DNA of 64,000 bases from Pontixanthobacter rizhaonensis (GTDB taxonomy: Bacteria > Pseudomonadota > Alphaproteobacteria > Sphingomonadales > Sphingomonadaceae): positions 106,001 to 170,000 of the forward strand of contig NZ_JABCRE010000002.1 of the NCBI RefSeq assembly GCF_012972675.1. Reading direction: 5' to 3'. The notes beneath the pieces were generated by a model. It was not told where the DNA came from, searched no databases, and was given only the letters and a program-made list of their open reading frames with translations. Position numbers and translations under genes: made by a program. Positions 1-8,864 of the stretch are shown one piece after another; position 1 is the first letter of the stretch; each line of letters starts with the position of its first letter.

Positions 1-368
1 CGATCGAGAACTTGCAGGCAGCAGGAAGAACGGTTCTGATGGTTGGAGACGGATTGAATGACGGCCCCGCTTTGGCTGCTGCAAATGCGTCTATGGCGCC
101 AGGGAGCGCCAGCGATGTTGGCCTGCATGCATCTGACTTCGTGTTTATGCAAACCAGCCTGTTAGCGGTGCCACGGGCGATCACTGTGTCGCGGCGAACA
201 ATGACTATCGTAAGACAGAACTTTGCGCTCGCCATTGGATACAACGTGCTGGCGGTCCCGTTGGCGATTGCCGGTGTGGTTACGCCCTTAATCGCGGCTG
301 CGGCGATGTCGGCCAGCTCGCTGATTGTTGTGGCCAATTCTCTGCGGCTGGTGAAGGCGGCGAAATGA
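1..368 (+). CDS. ccoI: Cation-transporting P-type ATPase CcoI/FixI, C-terminal fragment
   Basis: This is the 3' end of a P1B-type ATPase whose 5' part lies before the window. CcoI/FixI proteins move copper across the inner membrane for assembly of the CuB centre of cbb3 oxidase. The visible part has the hinge motif MVGDGLNDGPAL of the P domain, a DxxF stretch and two C-terminal membrane helices. The reading frame is open from base 3, so no start codon should be assigned here. The stop overlaps the start of ccoS by ATGA. That coupling to ccoS points to CcoI rather than a general CopA exporter, although the metal-binding helices are not visible. Confidence 0.88.
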   Translation, partial: IENLQAAGRTVLMVGDGLNDGPALAAANASMAPGSASDVGLHASDFVFMQTSLLAVPRAITVSRRTMTIVRQNFALAIGYNVLAVPLAIAGVVTPLIAAAAMSASSLIVVANSLRLVKAAK

Positions 369-517
369 CGAGCCTGATCGTTCTCATACCGGTTGCCCTC
401 GGGCTTGGATTGTTTGGCCTCGGGATGTTTTTCTGGGCTCTCAAGAGCGGCCAATTCGATGATCCTGAAGGGGCCGCCAATCGAATCCTGATGGATGATG
501 AGGGGCCAGAGAAATGA
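365..517 (+). CDS. ccoS: cbb3-type cytochrome oxidase assembly protein CcoS
   Basis: A 50-residue protein starting MTSLIVLIPVALGLG. It has one N-terminal membrane helix and the family pattern FFWALKSGQFDDPEGAANRIL, in which the SGQFDD(P/L)EGPA-like segment is the CcoS hallmark. CcoS is needed for incorporation of cofactors into cbb3-type oxidase. The ATG overlaps the stop of ccoI, and the stop overlaps the start of the next small ORF, so all three are probably translationally coupled. The length of 50 aa is normal for the family. Confidence 0.9.
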   Translation: MTSLIVLIPVALGLGLFGLGMFFWALKSGQFDDPEGAANRILMDDEGPEK

Positions 518-753
518 GCAGTATTGCAGCATTGGTGGCGGTTGTGGCGATCATCCCGGCAGCGATGAACCCGTCGCTGGTGGTTCGGGATAAAACCCTC
601 AGCGCGCTTGTTTGCGGGTCCGGGGTAACCGTCTCTATCCCGGTGGGGTCGCCAGATTTACCCGGCAGTGTGCCGTCAATGTGCTGTGCCAAGGGCTGCC
701 AGACCAAGAGCAGAAAATTGGCAAAATCTGCGCAATTTGATCCAGAACAATGA
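514..753 (+). CDS. Small Cys-rich protein after ccoS, function unknown
   Basis: A 79-residue protein whose ATG overlaps the ccoS stop (ATGA). It begins with a hydrophobic segment of about 18 residues, like a signal or anchor helix, and its C-terminal half carries the cysteine group MCCAKGC. It is coupled to cbb3/copper assembly genes, so a role in metal handling or oxidase assembly is possible; that is inference only, as I do not recognise a named family. Its 3' end contains the FNR-like box that probably controls hemN. The coupling to ccoS and the membrane/Cys architecture argue that it is a real gene and not a shadow. Confidence 0.6.
   Translation: MSSIAALVAVVAIIPAAMNPSLVVRDKTLSALVCGSGVTVSIPVGSPDLPGSVPSMCCAKGCQTKSRKLAKSAQFDPEQ
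737..750 (+). promoter_or_regulatory. FNR/FixK-type box upstream of hemN
   Basis: The sequence TTGAT-CCAG-AACAA matches the FNR/FixK consensus TTGAT-N4-ATCAA at nine of ten fixed positions. It lies inside the last codons of the preceding small ORF, centred about 32 bp before the first hemN ATG. FNR-type control of hemN and of cbb3 assembly genes is well established in alphaproteobacteria. Whether this copy is bound cannot be told from sequence. Confidence 0.65.
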
Positions 754-775
754 AACTGGCGCCAACATAAGGCTG

Positions 776-2098
776 ATGAATACTATGTGGCCCTACATTC
801 CTCATCTGCTCGCGACGCCAGTACCCCGGTACACCAGCTTTCCCACTGCCGCTGAATTCGCAGAAGGGTTAGAGCCCGCAGATTATCAAACTGAGCTGGC
901 GGGCCTAAGCGGCACTGTTTCTCTGTATGTCCATATCCCGTTTTGCGATAAGATTTGTTGGTATTGCGGGTGCAATACGGGCGCGGCCAATAAGAAGCAG
1001 CGCCTCGCATCCTATCTTGATGCCCTGCATCGCGAGATCGCCTTGGTATCCAACTATTTGCCGGATGGAGTGCGGATTGGCCGGATTGCCTTTGGCGGGG
1101 GCAGCCCCAATGCTATCGCGCCAGTGGATTTTGTCCGTTTGTTCGACGCGATAATATTGGCGTTCAAGCTGGATAATCCGGTGATTTCGATGGAGCTGGA
1201 TCCGCGTAGTCTGACGGAAGAGTGGGTGCCCGTTCTGAAGTCTATCGGGGCAAGTCGGGCCAGCCTTGGTGTTCAAACATTCTCGCCGCATTGCCAGGTG
1301 GCCATTGGCCGGGTCCAGCCGCTGTGCATGATTGATCGGACGACGCGGTGGCTCCGTCAGGCGGGGATCACTTCGCTCAATTATGACCTGATGTATGGTC
1401 TGCCAGGGCAGACCGCCGGTGATGTGCAAGATTCGCTAACGCTTGCGCGTGATTTGGGGGCGGACCGGCTCGCAGTGTTCGGATATGCGCATGTCCCACA
1501 TTTGATCCCGCGGCAGCGGCGCATTGATGATCGCGGTTTGCCTGACGTGGAACAGCGCTTCCAGATGGCAGAATTGGCTCATCGATATTGTACTGATCGC
1601 GGGATGAGACCGATCGGCTTTGATCATTTCGCCCAAGCAGCCGACCCGCTGGCCATTGCGGCCGAGAATGAGCAGGTTCGCCGCAACTTTCAAGGGTTTA
1701 CCGATGACCCATCGGATGCAGTTATCGGTTTAGGCGCGTCATCTATCAGCAGTCTACCCAATATGTTGGTCCAGAATGATAAGAATTCGGGGCGATACAG
1801 AATGCAGCTGTCGCAAGGCCTATTGCCTGTCGCCTTGGGTGTGCGGCGATCCGCGCAGGACCAGCAGCGCGCGAAAGTGATTGAGGATGTGTTATGCGCC
1901 GGAAGAGCTAAACCTGGCCTCACCCTATTAGAAGCCGCTTGGCCCCGATTAGCCCCATTTATCGAAGCAGGCGTGTGTGACATTGCCGAAGAGGAGCTGG
2001 TTATCGGACCGCACGGGGTGCCATATGCACGCGGAATTGCAGCGACTTTTGATCCTTATCGCCAACCTTCTGCCAGACGTTTCAGTTCGGCAGTATAG
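776..2098 (+). CDS. hemN: Oxygen-independent coproporphyrinogen III oxidase (radical SAM) HemN
   Basis: HemN decarboxylates coproporphyrinogen III to protoporphyrinogen IX without oxygen, using S-adenosylmethionine and a [4Fe-4S] cluster. The cluster motif C-x3-C-x2-C is at residues 57-64 (CDKICWYC), preceded by YVHIPF, and the SAM-binding glycine stretch is FGGGSP near residue 107. The N-terminal VPRYTS(F/Y)PTA motif is typical of true HemN rather than HemW. Length is 440 aa from ATG 776; the in-frame ATG at 785 (MWPYIPHLL) is an equally plausible start. A longer in-frame version from 668 overlaps the upstream gene and is unlikely. Position next to ccoIS and the FNR-like box fits microaerobic haem synthesis. 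Confidence 0.93.
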   Translation: MNTMWPYIPHLLATPVPRYTSFPTAAEFAEGLEPADYQTELAGLSGTVSLYVHIPFCDKICWYCGCNTGAANKKQRLASYLDALHREIALVSNYLPDGVRIGRIAFGGGSPNAIAPVDFVRLFDAIILAFKLDNPVISMELDPRSLTEEWVPVLKSIGASRASLGVQTFSPHCQVAIGRVQPLCMIDRTTRWLRQAGITSLNYDLMYGLPGQTAGDVQDSLTLARDLGADRLAVFGYAHVPHLIPRQRRIDDRGLPDVEQRFQMAELAHRYCTDRGMRPIGFDHFAQAADPLAIAAENEQVRRNFQGFTDDPSDAVIGLGASSISSLPNMLVQNDKNSGRYRMQLSQGLLPVALGVRRSAQDQQRAKVIEDVLCAGRAKPGLTLLEAAWPRLAPFIEAGVCDIAEEELVIGPHGVPYARGIAATFDPYRQPSARRFSSAV

Positions 2099-2173
2099 CT
2101 TCTCGGACAGCTTGCCGCTTTGTACTCAATTGCAATTGCGGCCAATTCTGCCAAGCAGACCGGTGGAGGCTTC

Positions 2174-3850
2174 ATGGTTCACGGTTCAGCAGCAGATGCA
2201 CATTCTGTCGTCAGCGTTATTCAGCCGGCGATCATTCTTTTGGGGCTGGGCATTCTTGCTGCTTTAGGGGCAAAGATTTGCCGGCTTAACCCGATTGTGG
2301 GTTATATTGCTGTCGGTCTGGCGCTGGCGTTTGCAGGACAAAGCGAACTGTTTGATGGACCGGTGGTCGAAGCCTTGGCCGAAGCGGGCATTATGTTCTT
2401 GCTGTTCAATCTTGGCCTGCATTTCTCCATCGCGCGCATACGCGAGGAAGCGGCGAACATTTTCGGCTTTGGTACCTTGCAAATGCTTATTGCGGGCGGC
2501 GGTTTCACAGCGTTGGGATTACTATTTGGATTGCCGCCCATCGCCGCGATCCTTGGCGGGTTCGCGATGGGCTTGTCCTCCACGGCTGTTGTTATCGGGG
2601 TGATCCGGGAACGTGAACAGGAAGATTGCCCTGTTGGCCGTGCAGCACAATCAATCCTTATCTTTCAGGATATCGCGGCGATTATGCTGCTGGTTGTTGC
2701 AGGTAGTTTGGGCAGCGGAGAGGCGCTGGGTGGTGCTCTCGCCATAGCAGCGGCGAAGGCGGTTGCTGCCTTTGCCGTGGCGGTGCTGTTTGCGCGTTAT
2801 CTGACAGAACCCCTATTTCGGATTATCACCCGGATTGATAGCAGCGAAGTGCTGACCGCCTCAGCGCTATTCCTTGCTTTGGCGGCGGGATGGCTGACAG
2901 GGATGATCGGGCTGTCTCTTACGCTTGGTGCGTTTTTGGGCGGGGTTGCGTTGGCGGATTCCCGGTATCGGTTGCTCGTCCAAACGGAAATCGAAGCGTT
3001 CAGGGGCCTGTTCCTTGGTTTCTTTTTCATGACTGTCGGGCTGTCGCTCGATCCCGAGGTGGTGTCTGGGCAGTGGTATCTTATTCTTGCGGCTGCGGCG
3101 GCTCTGGTCACTCTCAAATGCACATTCAATATCCTTGCAGGGTTGGCCAATCGCTGGTCTGTCCCCGGTTCCACCCAACTGGGTTTTCTGTTGGGGCAAG
3201 GGTCGGAATTCGCTTTGGTCCTGTTTTCTATGCCGGCTGTCGCGGCACTGTTTGGCAGCGAGGCGTTGGCAATTGTCGTCTCTGCGATTGCAGTCAGTCT
3301 GGCGTTGACACCTGCAATCTCGACGCTGGGCAGGAAATTGGCGGGCAAACTGCGCCAGGGGCCACCCGACCAGAAACTGGCTGGCGATGATGCACCCATT
3401 CTGATCCTCAATCTGGCGGAGACTGGCCGCCGTGTGGCGGATATTCTTGAGGAAGAAGGCATCAGCTATATGGCGATTGAGTCCAATCGGGAGCGTTTTG
3501 AAATCGCGTTGGCTGATGGCTATCCCGTGCATTTTGCACCCGTGGGCGATCCGCGCAGCTGGCAAGCCATTGGCGTGGCAAAACGGCTTGCCGTGGTCGT
3601 GACGCAGGGCAATATGGACCGCGTCCGCGAGATATCGCCTTTGATCCGCGATCATGCACCAGATCTGATGCGGATTATTGCAGTGGATGGTATGGAAGAA
3701 CCGCCAGATTTGGCCGATGACATGGCTGTTATGGTGGATGTTTCAGATGTTGATGGAGCAGACCATTTGGCAGATGAAATCTTGGAAATGCTGGGTATTG
3801 AGCGGCGCATGAAGCCCTCTGACGCTTCTACGGATGCCGTCGCAGCATGA
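2174..3850 (+). CDS. Monovalent cation:proton antiporter, CPA2/Kef family
   Basis: An integral membrane antiporter of about 558 residues with roughly 12-13 helices, related to KefB/KefC and exchanging K+ (or Na+) for protons. Family stretches include NPIVGYIAVG, MFLLFNLGLHF and SSTAVVIGVI. The C-terminal cytosolic part resembles an RCK/TrkA-N domain, but the glycine-rich nucleotide motif is degenerate (ILNLAETG instead of GxGxxG). The start at 2174 is preceded by GGAGG five bases upstream; a start at 2120 would add residues lacking family character. The stop overlaps the GH42 gene by ATGA. Confidence 0.88.
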   Translation: MVHGSAADAHSVVSVIQPAIILLGLGILAALGAKICRLNPIVGYIAVGLALAFAGQSELFDGPVVEALAEAGIMFLLFNLGLHFSIARIREEAANIFGFGTLQMLIAGGGFTALGLLFGLPPIAAILGGFAMGLSSTAVVIGVIREREQEDCPVGRAAQSILIFQDIAAIMLLVVAGSLGSGEALGGALAIAAAKAVAAFAVAVLFARYLTEPLFRIITRIDSSEVLTASALFLALAAGWLTGMIGLSLTLGAFLGGVALADSRYRLLVQTEIEAFRGLFLGFFFMTVGLSLDPEVVSGQWYLILAAAAALVTLKCTFNILAGLANRWSVPGSTQLGFLLGQGSEFALVLFSMPAVAALFGSEALAIVVSAIAVSLALTPAISTLGRKLAGKLRQGPPDQKLAGDDAPILILNLAETGRRVADILEEEGISYMAIESNRERFEIALADGYPVHFAPVGDPRSWQAIGVAKRLAVVVTQGNMDRVREISPLIRDHAPDLMRIIAVDGMEEPPDLADDMAVMVDVSDVDGADHLADEILEMLGIERRMKPSDASTDAVAA

Positions 3851-5772
3851 AGCTGGGGGCGTGTTATTATCCGGAGCATTGGCCGGAAGATATGTGGGCC
3901 GATGATGCTCGCCGCATGGCAGACGCTGGCTTAAGCCGTGTCCGCATCGGTGAATTTGCATGGAGCCGTATTGAACCGGAACCCGGTGTGTTCGACTGGG
4001 GCTGGCTCGACCGTGCGATCAATACGCTTCACGCAGCGGGTTTAGAGATCATTCTGGGTACGCCAACGGCTACCCCGCCGAAATGGCTGGCGGACCAAAT
4101 GCCTGATATGTTTGCCGTCGATGTCCACGGCAGATCGCGCGGTTTCGGATCGCGTAGGCATTATTGCTTCAGCCATTTGGGATACCGGGCGGAAGCCGCA
4201 CGGATCACCCGCGCAGTGGCCCAGCGATATGGCAACCACCCCGCCGTTGTGATGTGGCAAACCGATAATGAGTATGGCTGCCACGATACCACGATCAGCT
4301 ATTCAGACGCTGCGCGCGACGCCTTCCGATTTTGGCTGGCGCAGCGTTATGGCGATATCGGATCCCTCAATACTGCGTGGGGTAATGTCTTTTGGAGCAT
4401 GGAGTATCGCGGCTTCGACCAGATCGAGCTGCCCAATTTAACCGTTACCGAGGCAAATCCCGCCCATTGGCTGGCGTTTAGAAGGTTCTCCTCTGATCAA
4501 GTGATCAGTTTCGACAAGGCGCAGATCGATATTCTGCGCGAGCTATCCCCCAACCGGGATGTGATGCACAACGCGATGGGCTTTGTTACCGATTACGATC
4601 ATCATGATCTGGGGCAGCAGCTGGATGTTGTGATGTGGGATAGCTATCCGCTCGGCTTCCTGGAGATGTTCCCCTTCAGCGATGCCGACAAGGCCGCCTA
4701 TGTGCGGCAGGGACATCCCGATATCGCCGCGTTTCACCATGACCTGTATCGCGGTTGCGCGGCAGATGGCCGCTGGGGTGTGATTGAACAGCAACCCGGG
4801 CCAGTCAATTGGGCACGGCATAATCCCGCCCCGCTACCGGGAATGGTTCGCCTTTGGACATTGGAAGCAATGGCGCATGGTGCCGAACTCGTCAGTTATT
4901 TCCGTTGGCGGCAAGCGCCCTTTGCGCAGGAACAAATGCACGCAGGGTTGCTGCGGCCGGATAGTCAAGCGGCGCCCGGGCTAGATGAAGCCATACAGGC
5001 AGCATCAGACATCGCTGATCTGGGCGAGGCGGGCCGCCCGATAAAAGAAGTGGCTCTGATTTTCAGTTACGATGCCGAATGGATCACGCAAACGCAGCCA
5101 CAAGGGGAAGGGTTGTCGGCGCTGTGGGCTGCATTTTCGATCTATACGGCGCTGCGAGAGGCTGGCTTGAATGTCGATATCATCCCGCCCCGTGCCGATC
5201 TTTCGGGGTATGCCATGGTGGCCGTGCCATGTCTGCCAGCGGTTCCTGACCAGTTAGTAAGCGCGCTAAAAGCTTTCGATGGATCGGTGATCATCGGTCC
5301 GCGTTCGGGTAGCAAGACAGACGAGCTATCAATCCCGGCAGGTTTGGCCCCCGGAAAACTGAAAGCGCTATTCCCCGCGACAGTTACTCGCAGCGAGAGC
5401 TTGCGGCCCGGTACGCACCATGCCGGAGATGGCTGGTCTGCAACCCGCTGGCTCGATCATTTGGAAACAGAGGCTGAAGCTGAACTGGTTGCAGAGGATG
5501 GCATGGTCGCATGCTGGAAATCAGCCAATGTTCGCTATTGCGCAGCATGGCCGGAAGGCGCGCTTATTGCAGAGATTGCGCGGCGAGCTGCGACAGAGGC
5601 GGGGTTAGAACCCGTCACATTGCCTACCGGTGTCCGCGTGCGCAAAACAGACACGTACATTTTTGCCTTCAATTACGGCAATGAAACACAGCAAGTTACC
5701 CTGCGGGGGATTGAACGTCTTGGATCGAGCGCGTTGAGCGCTGCTGGCGTGGCGGTATTCGAAGCCAGCTAG
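3847..5772 (+). CDS. Glycoside hydrolase family 42 beta-galactosidase
   Basis: A 641-residue GH42 enzyme that hydrolyses terminal beta-galactosides. The TIM barrel begins at once (GACYYPEHWP). The acid/base glutamate is E142 in TDNEYG, and the nucleophile is probably E314 in VIEQQPG. The trimerisation and C-terminal beta domains follow, giving the usual length. There is no signal peptide, so it should act in the cytoplasm. Its ATG overlaps the stop of the antiporter gene, an odd pairing for a sugar hydrolase. It overlaps the convergent transporter gene by four bases. Galactoside uptake genes are not seen nearby. Confidence 0.93.
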   Translation: MKLGACYYPEHWPEDMWADDARRMADAGLSRVRIGEFAWSRIEPEPGVFDWGWLDRAINTLHAAGLEIILGTPTATPPKWLADQMPDMFAVDVHGRSRGFGSRRHYCFSHLGYRAEAARITRAVAQRYGNHPAVVMWQTDNEYGCHDTTISYSDAARDAFRFWLAQRYGDIGSLNTAWGNVFWSMEYRGFDQIELPNLTVTEANPAHWLAFRRFSSDQVISFDKAQIDILRELSPNRDVMHNAMGFVTDYDHHDLGQQLDVVMWDSYPLGFLEMFPFSDADKAAYVRQGHPDIAAFHHDLYRGCAADGRWGVIEQQPGPVNWARHNPAPLPGMVRLWTLEAMAHGAELVSYFRWRQAPFAQEQMHAGLLRPDSQAAPGLDEAIQAASDIADLGEAGRPIKEVALIFSYDAEWITQTQPQGEGLSALWAAFSIYTALREAGLNVDIIPPRADLSGYAMVAVPCLPAVPDQLVSALKAFDGSVIIGPRSGSKTDELSIPAGLAPGKLKALFPATVTRSESLRPGTHHAGDGWSATRWLDHLETEAEAELVAEDGMVACWKSANVRYCAAWPEGALIAEIARRAATEAGLEPVTLPTGVRVRKTDTYIFAFNYGNETQQVTLRGIERLGSSALSAAGVAVFEAS

Positions 5773-6431
5773 CTGGCTGGCCGGCTATCCAGCCATTTGG
5801 CGAAGCTGACAAATCCAGTGATCAGGAACGGTACCAGCGCCAGCGAGAGAACAACCTTTGCCAGCATCTGTCCGATCAACAGCGACGTAATCGGAAATTC
5901 GCCATAAAACGCCAAAGTGATAAAGATCAGCGTGTCGATCGCTTGGCTAAGTGCAGAGGCAATAGCGCCGCGCACCATCAATCCCGCGGTAGTGTTTCCC
6001 CCTTCTGGCCCCCGGAGTTTGGAGAATATCCAAACATTGAGAAACAGGGAAACACCATAGGCCACTGGCCCCGCCATCATAATGCGCGGGGTTTGAGTGG
6101 TGACCGTTTCAAATGCCTTTATGTTTTCCAACGGCATTTTGTCTGAGGGCGGCAAATACAACACGAAGACGACCAGCGCAGCGGATACCGCAAGCGGAAC
6201 AAAGCCCCACATGACCAGGCGGTTTGCCATCGCCTGTCCGTGCAACTGGGCCGTCGTGCTGGACAAGACAACCAGCATCAAAAAGGCGAAAATTCCTGCC
6301 TCAACGGCAAGCGGGCCCAACGCGACTTGTTTAAAACCCAGCACCCCCGCAATCACTGTCATCCCGCCATACAGCAACCCGATAAAGAAGAGTGACGGCA
6401 TGATCGGGCGGGCAGTTGCGGTATCAGTCAT
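5769..6431 (-). CDS. Queuosine precursor transporter, VUT/YhhQ family
   Basis: A 220-residue inner-membrane protein with about six helices. The pattern (LFFIGLLYGGMTVIAGVLGFK, LSSTTAQLHG, ASALSQAIDTLIFITLAFYG) is that of the VUT/YhhQ family, which imports queuosine precursors such as preQ0/preQ1 or queuine. The conserved SQxxDTLIF segment is clear near residue 163. It is divergent from the CNT nucleoside transporter gene and convergent with GH42. Substrate choice within the family cannot be read from sequence. Confidence 0.85.
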   Translation of the reverse strand: MTDTATARPIMPSLFFIGLLYGGMTVIAGVLGFKQVALGPLAVEAGIFAFLMLVVLSSTTAQLHGQAMANRLVMWGFVPLAVSAALVVFVLYLPPSDKMPLENIKAFETVTTQTPRIMMAGPVAYGVSLFLNVWIFSKLRGPEGGNTTAGLMVRGAIASALSQAIDTLIFITLAFYGEFPITSLLIGQMLAKVVLSLALVPFLITGFVSFAKWLDSRPAS

Positions 6432-6562
6432 GCACGCTGACTATGGCGTAATGATCAAAAAGGGAAGCGGCCTTTCTACCGTAAACTGTGGGCAGCGCGT
6501 TTGACGCGGGCGGCACAAAAGGCGACAGCGGGGCATCTAGGGAATCGGTAACGAAAGACATC

Positions 6563-7909
6563 ATGCACCCGATATTGACCAGCCTGTGCGGCATCCTTGT
6601 AATTTTGGCCATCGCGTTTCTGCTGTCTACTGGCAAAAAACGAATTAAACTGAGGGTGGTTGGTGCGGCCTTCGCGCTTCAGGCGGTGATGGCTCTATTG
6701 GTCCTGCGCACGCCATTTGGCGTCGGCGCTATTGAATTTTTGTCCAATGGAGTGATCGCTCTGCTGGATTATTCCAAGGTCGGCATCACTTCGGTATTCG
6801 GCCCGATGGAAAGCAATCCGTTCGCCAACACTTTTGTGATCGCAGCCTTGCCGGTGATTGTTTTCTTCGCTGCGATTGTGTCGATCCTGTATCACCTTGG
6901 CATCATGCAACGTCTGGTGCGCTGGGTCGGCGGCGCCATCGGTTGGATTACCGGCATTAGTAAGGTCGAAGCGCTGGGTAGTGCGGCGAATATCTTCGTC
7001 GGCCAATCCGAAAGTCCGCTGGTGGTGCGCCCCTATCTAGCGGCGCTTACACCCAGCCGGCTGTTTACTCTCATGTGCGTAGGTATGGCAGGGGTCGCGG
7101 GCACCATTCTGGCGGCCTATGCCAGCTTTATCGGATCGGACGCTGTACCGTTTTTGCTTGCAGCCGCCTTTATGTCCGCCCCTGGCGGCATTCTGATGGC
7201 GAAGATCATCATGCCTGATGATGAAAGCGAATTGGCTCGCGCCGCCGCAGAACTGTCGGGTGTCGATGCTGAAGAGATTGTGCTGCCAAAAGGGCGCATC
7301 AGCGCGGAAGGGCCGGGATCTCTGGTTGAAGGCGGTAAAGCGCCAGAGGTTGAAATTGCGGAGACGTTTGAAGAAGGGCACAGCCCGGCCAATATTATCG
7401 AGGCGGCTGCACAAGGCACCCAGACGGGTGTTAAGCTTGCCGTTGCCGTTGGCGCGATGGTCATGGTTTTTGTGGCGCTCGTGGCACTGGCCAACGGAAT
7501 GCTGGGCGGCGTGGGCGGTCTCTTTGGATATCCTGATCTCTCCTTCCAGCAATTGCTCGGTTATGTATTTGCGCCGGTCATGTTCCTCATTGGCATTCCC
7601 GATTGGCAGCAGGCGCAAGTCGCTGGCGGCTTGTTTGGTACCAAGATTGTGCTCAACGAATTTGTGGCGTTTATTGAGCTGGGCGCGATGGGCGCGGATC
7701 AACTGACCGACCGCAGCCGGGCAATTGTTACCTTCGCACTGTGCGGCTTTGCCAACTTTAGTTCTATCGCCATTCAAATGGCGGTGACGGGCGGCTTGGC
7801 GCCAAACCAGCGGCCGGTCATTGCCCGCCTCGGCCTGCGCGCCTTGGCCGCAGGTTCATTGGCCAATTTGATGAGCGCCGCGCTCGCTGGATTATTCCTG
7901 CCCTATTAA
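6563..7909 (+). CDS. Concentrative nucleoside transporter, NupC/CNT family
   Basis: A 448-residue membrane transporter that couples nucleoside uptake to H+ or Na+. Typical CNT segments are ALPVIVFFAAIVSILYHLG, NIFVGQSESPLVVRPYL, LNEFVAFIEL and ALCGFANFSSIAIQ. The start at MHPILTSL (6563) gives the expected N-terminal membrane helix; an upstream in-frame start at 6488 adds 25 polar residues and is less likely. It is divergent from the queuosine-precursor transporter and followed after 29 bases by a 2OG-Fe(II) oxygenase, suggesting a nucleoside or modified-base salvage locus (inference). Confidence 0.9.
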   Translation: MHPILTSLCGILVILAIAFLLSTGKKRIKLRVVGAAFALQAVMALLVLRTPFGVGAIEFLSNGVIALLDYSKVGITSVFGPMESNPFANTFVIAALPVIVFFAAIVSILYHLGIMQRLVRWVGGAIGWITGISKVEALGSAANIFVGQSESPLVVRPYLAALTPSRLFTLMCVGMAGVAGTILAAYASFIGSDAVPFLLAAAFMSAPGGILMAKIIMPDDESELARAAAELSGVDAEEIVLPKGRISAEGPGSLVEGGKAPEVEIAETFEEGHSPANIIEAAAQGTQTGVKLAVAVGAMVMVFVALVALANGMLGGVGGLFGYPDLSFQQLLGYVFAPVMFLIGIPDWQQAQVAGGLFGTKIVLNEFVAFIELGAMGADQLTDRSRAIVTFALCGFANFSSIAIQMAVTGGLAPNQRPVIARLGLRALAAGSLANLMSAALAGLFLPY

Positions 7910-7938
7910 AAAGTGCGGTTTATCCCTAAGATATAGCC

Positions 7939-8856
7939 ATGACCCAGATTGCATCTGTCTCGATTGCTCGCCCGCTGTCCGAAGTGGCTGACGAGCTTGG
8001 CCGCAGTTTTGCCGAATACGGTTTTGCCGTTATTCGCGATCACGGGATCCCGGCGGATCTGATCGCCCGGGCAGAAGCGATGTCGAAGGCTTTCTTCGCA
8101 CTACCAGAGGAAGTGAAGCGGTCATATATCTTGGCTGGCAGCGGCGGTGCCAGAGGATACACTCCGTTCGGCACCGAAAAAGCCAAAGACGCACAAGTCC
8201 ACGATCTGAAAGAATTCTGGCATGTCGGGCGGGATCTGCCTTCTGACCACCCGCTCTCTGAATTTATGGCGCCGAATATCTGGCCCGCCGAAGTTGACGG
8301 TTTCAAGGAAACATTTGAAGCGCTGTATGCAGCATTTGAAGAGGCCGGGGGCAAAGTCCTGCGCGCCATAGCTCTTCATTTGGAGCTGGACGAAAACTTC
8401 TTCGACGCCACTGTGCAAGATGGCAATTCTGTCATGCGTCTTCTGCGTTATCCCCCTCTGGAGGGCGAAGAAGCGAAAGGCGCCATTCGTGCAGCAGCGC
8501 ATGGCGATATCAATACGATTACTTTGCTATTGGGCGCTGAGGAAGCGGGTTTGGAGCTGCTCAAGGCGGATGGAGACTGGCTGGCAATCGATCCACCCGA
8601 AGGCGCCTTGGTGGTGAATATCGGCGATATGCTCGACCGGCTAACCAATGGACGTTTGGTGTCGACCACTCACCGTGTCGTAAACCCTCACGGGGATGCG
8701 GCACATCGCGCCCGGTATTCGATGCCATTTTTCCTGCATTTCAGGCCTGATTATGTGATTGAAACGCTGCCATCTTGTGTGGATGAAACTGCACCCCCGC
8801 CGATTTCAAGCCATGACTTCCTGCTCCAGCGACTCCGAGAGATCAACCTGGCTTAA
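7939..8856 (+). CDS. 2-oxoglutarate/Fe(II)-dependent oxygenase, isopenicillin N synthase-like family
   Basis: A 305-residue non-haem iron dioxygenase. The N-terminal DIOX_N region is complete (GFAVIRDHGIP, RGYTPFGTE). The iron triad is H188, D190 (AAHGD) and H245 (TTHRV), and the 2-oxoglutarate carboxylate is held by R259-x-S261 (RYSMPFF). The family includes plant hormone oxidases, thymine hydroxylases and bacterial oxidases, so the substrate is open. It is probably co-transcribed with the CNT nucleoside transporter, making a nucleoside- or nucleobase-like substrate a reasonable guess. Confidence 0.88.
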   Translation: MTQIASVSIARPLSEVADELGRSFAEYGFAVIRDHGIPADLIARAEAMSKAFFALPEEVKRSYILAGSGGARGYTPFGTEKAKDAQVHDLKEFWHVGRDLPSDHPLSEFMAPNIWPAEVDGFKETFEALYAAFEEAGGKVLRAIALHLELDENFFDATVQDGNSVMRLLRYPPLEGEEAKGAIRAAAHGDINTITLLLGAEEAGLELLKADGDWLAIDPPEGALVVNIGDMLDRLTNGRLVSTTHRVVNPHGDAAHRARYSMPFFLHFRPDYVIETLPSCVDETAPPPISSHDFLLQRLREINLA

Positions 8857-8864
8857 TCGGCTGC

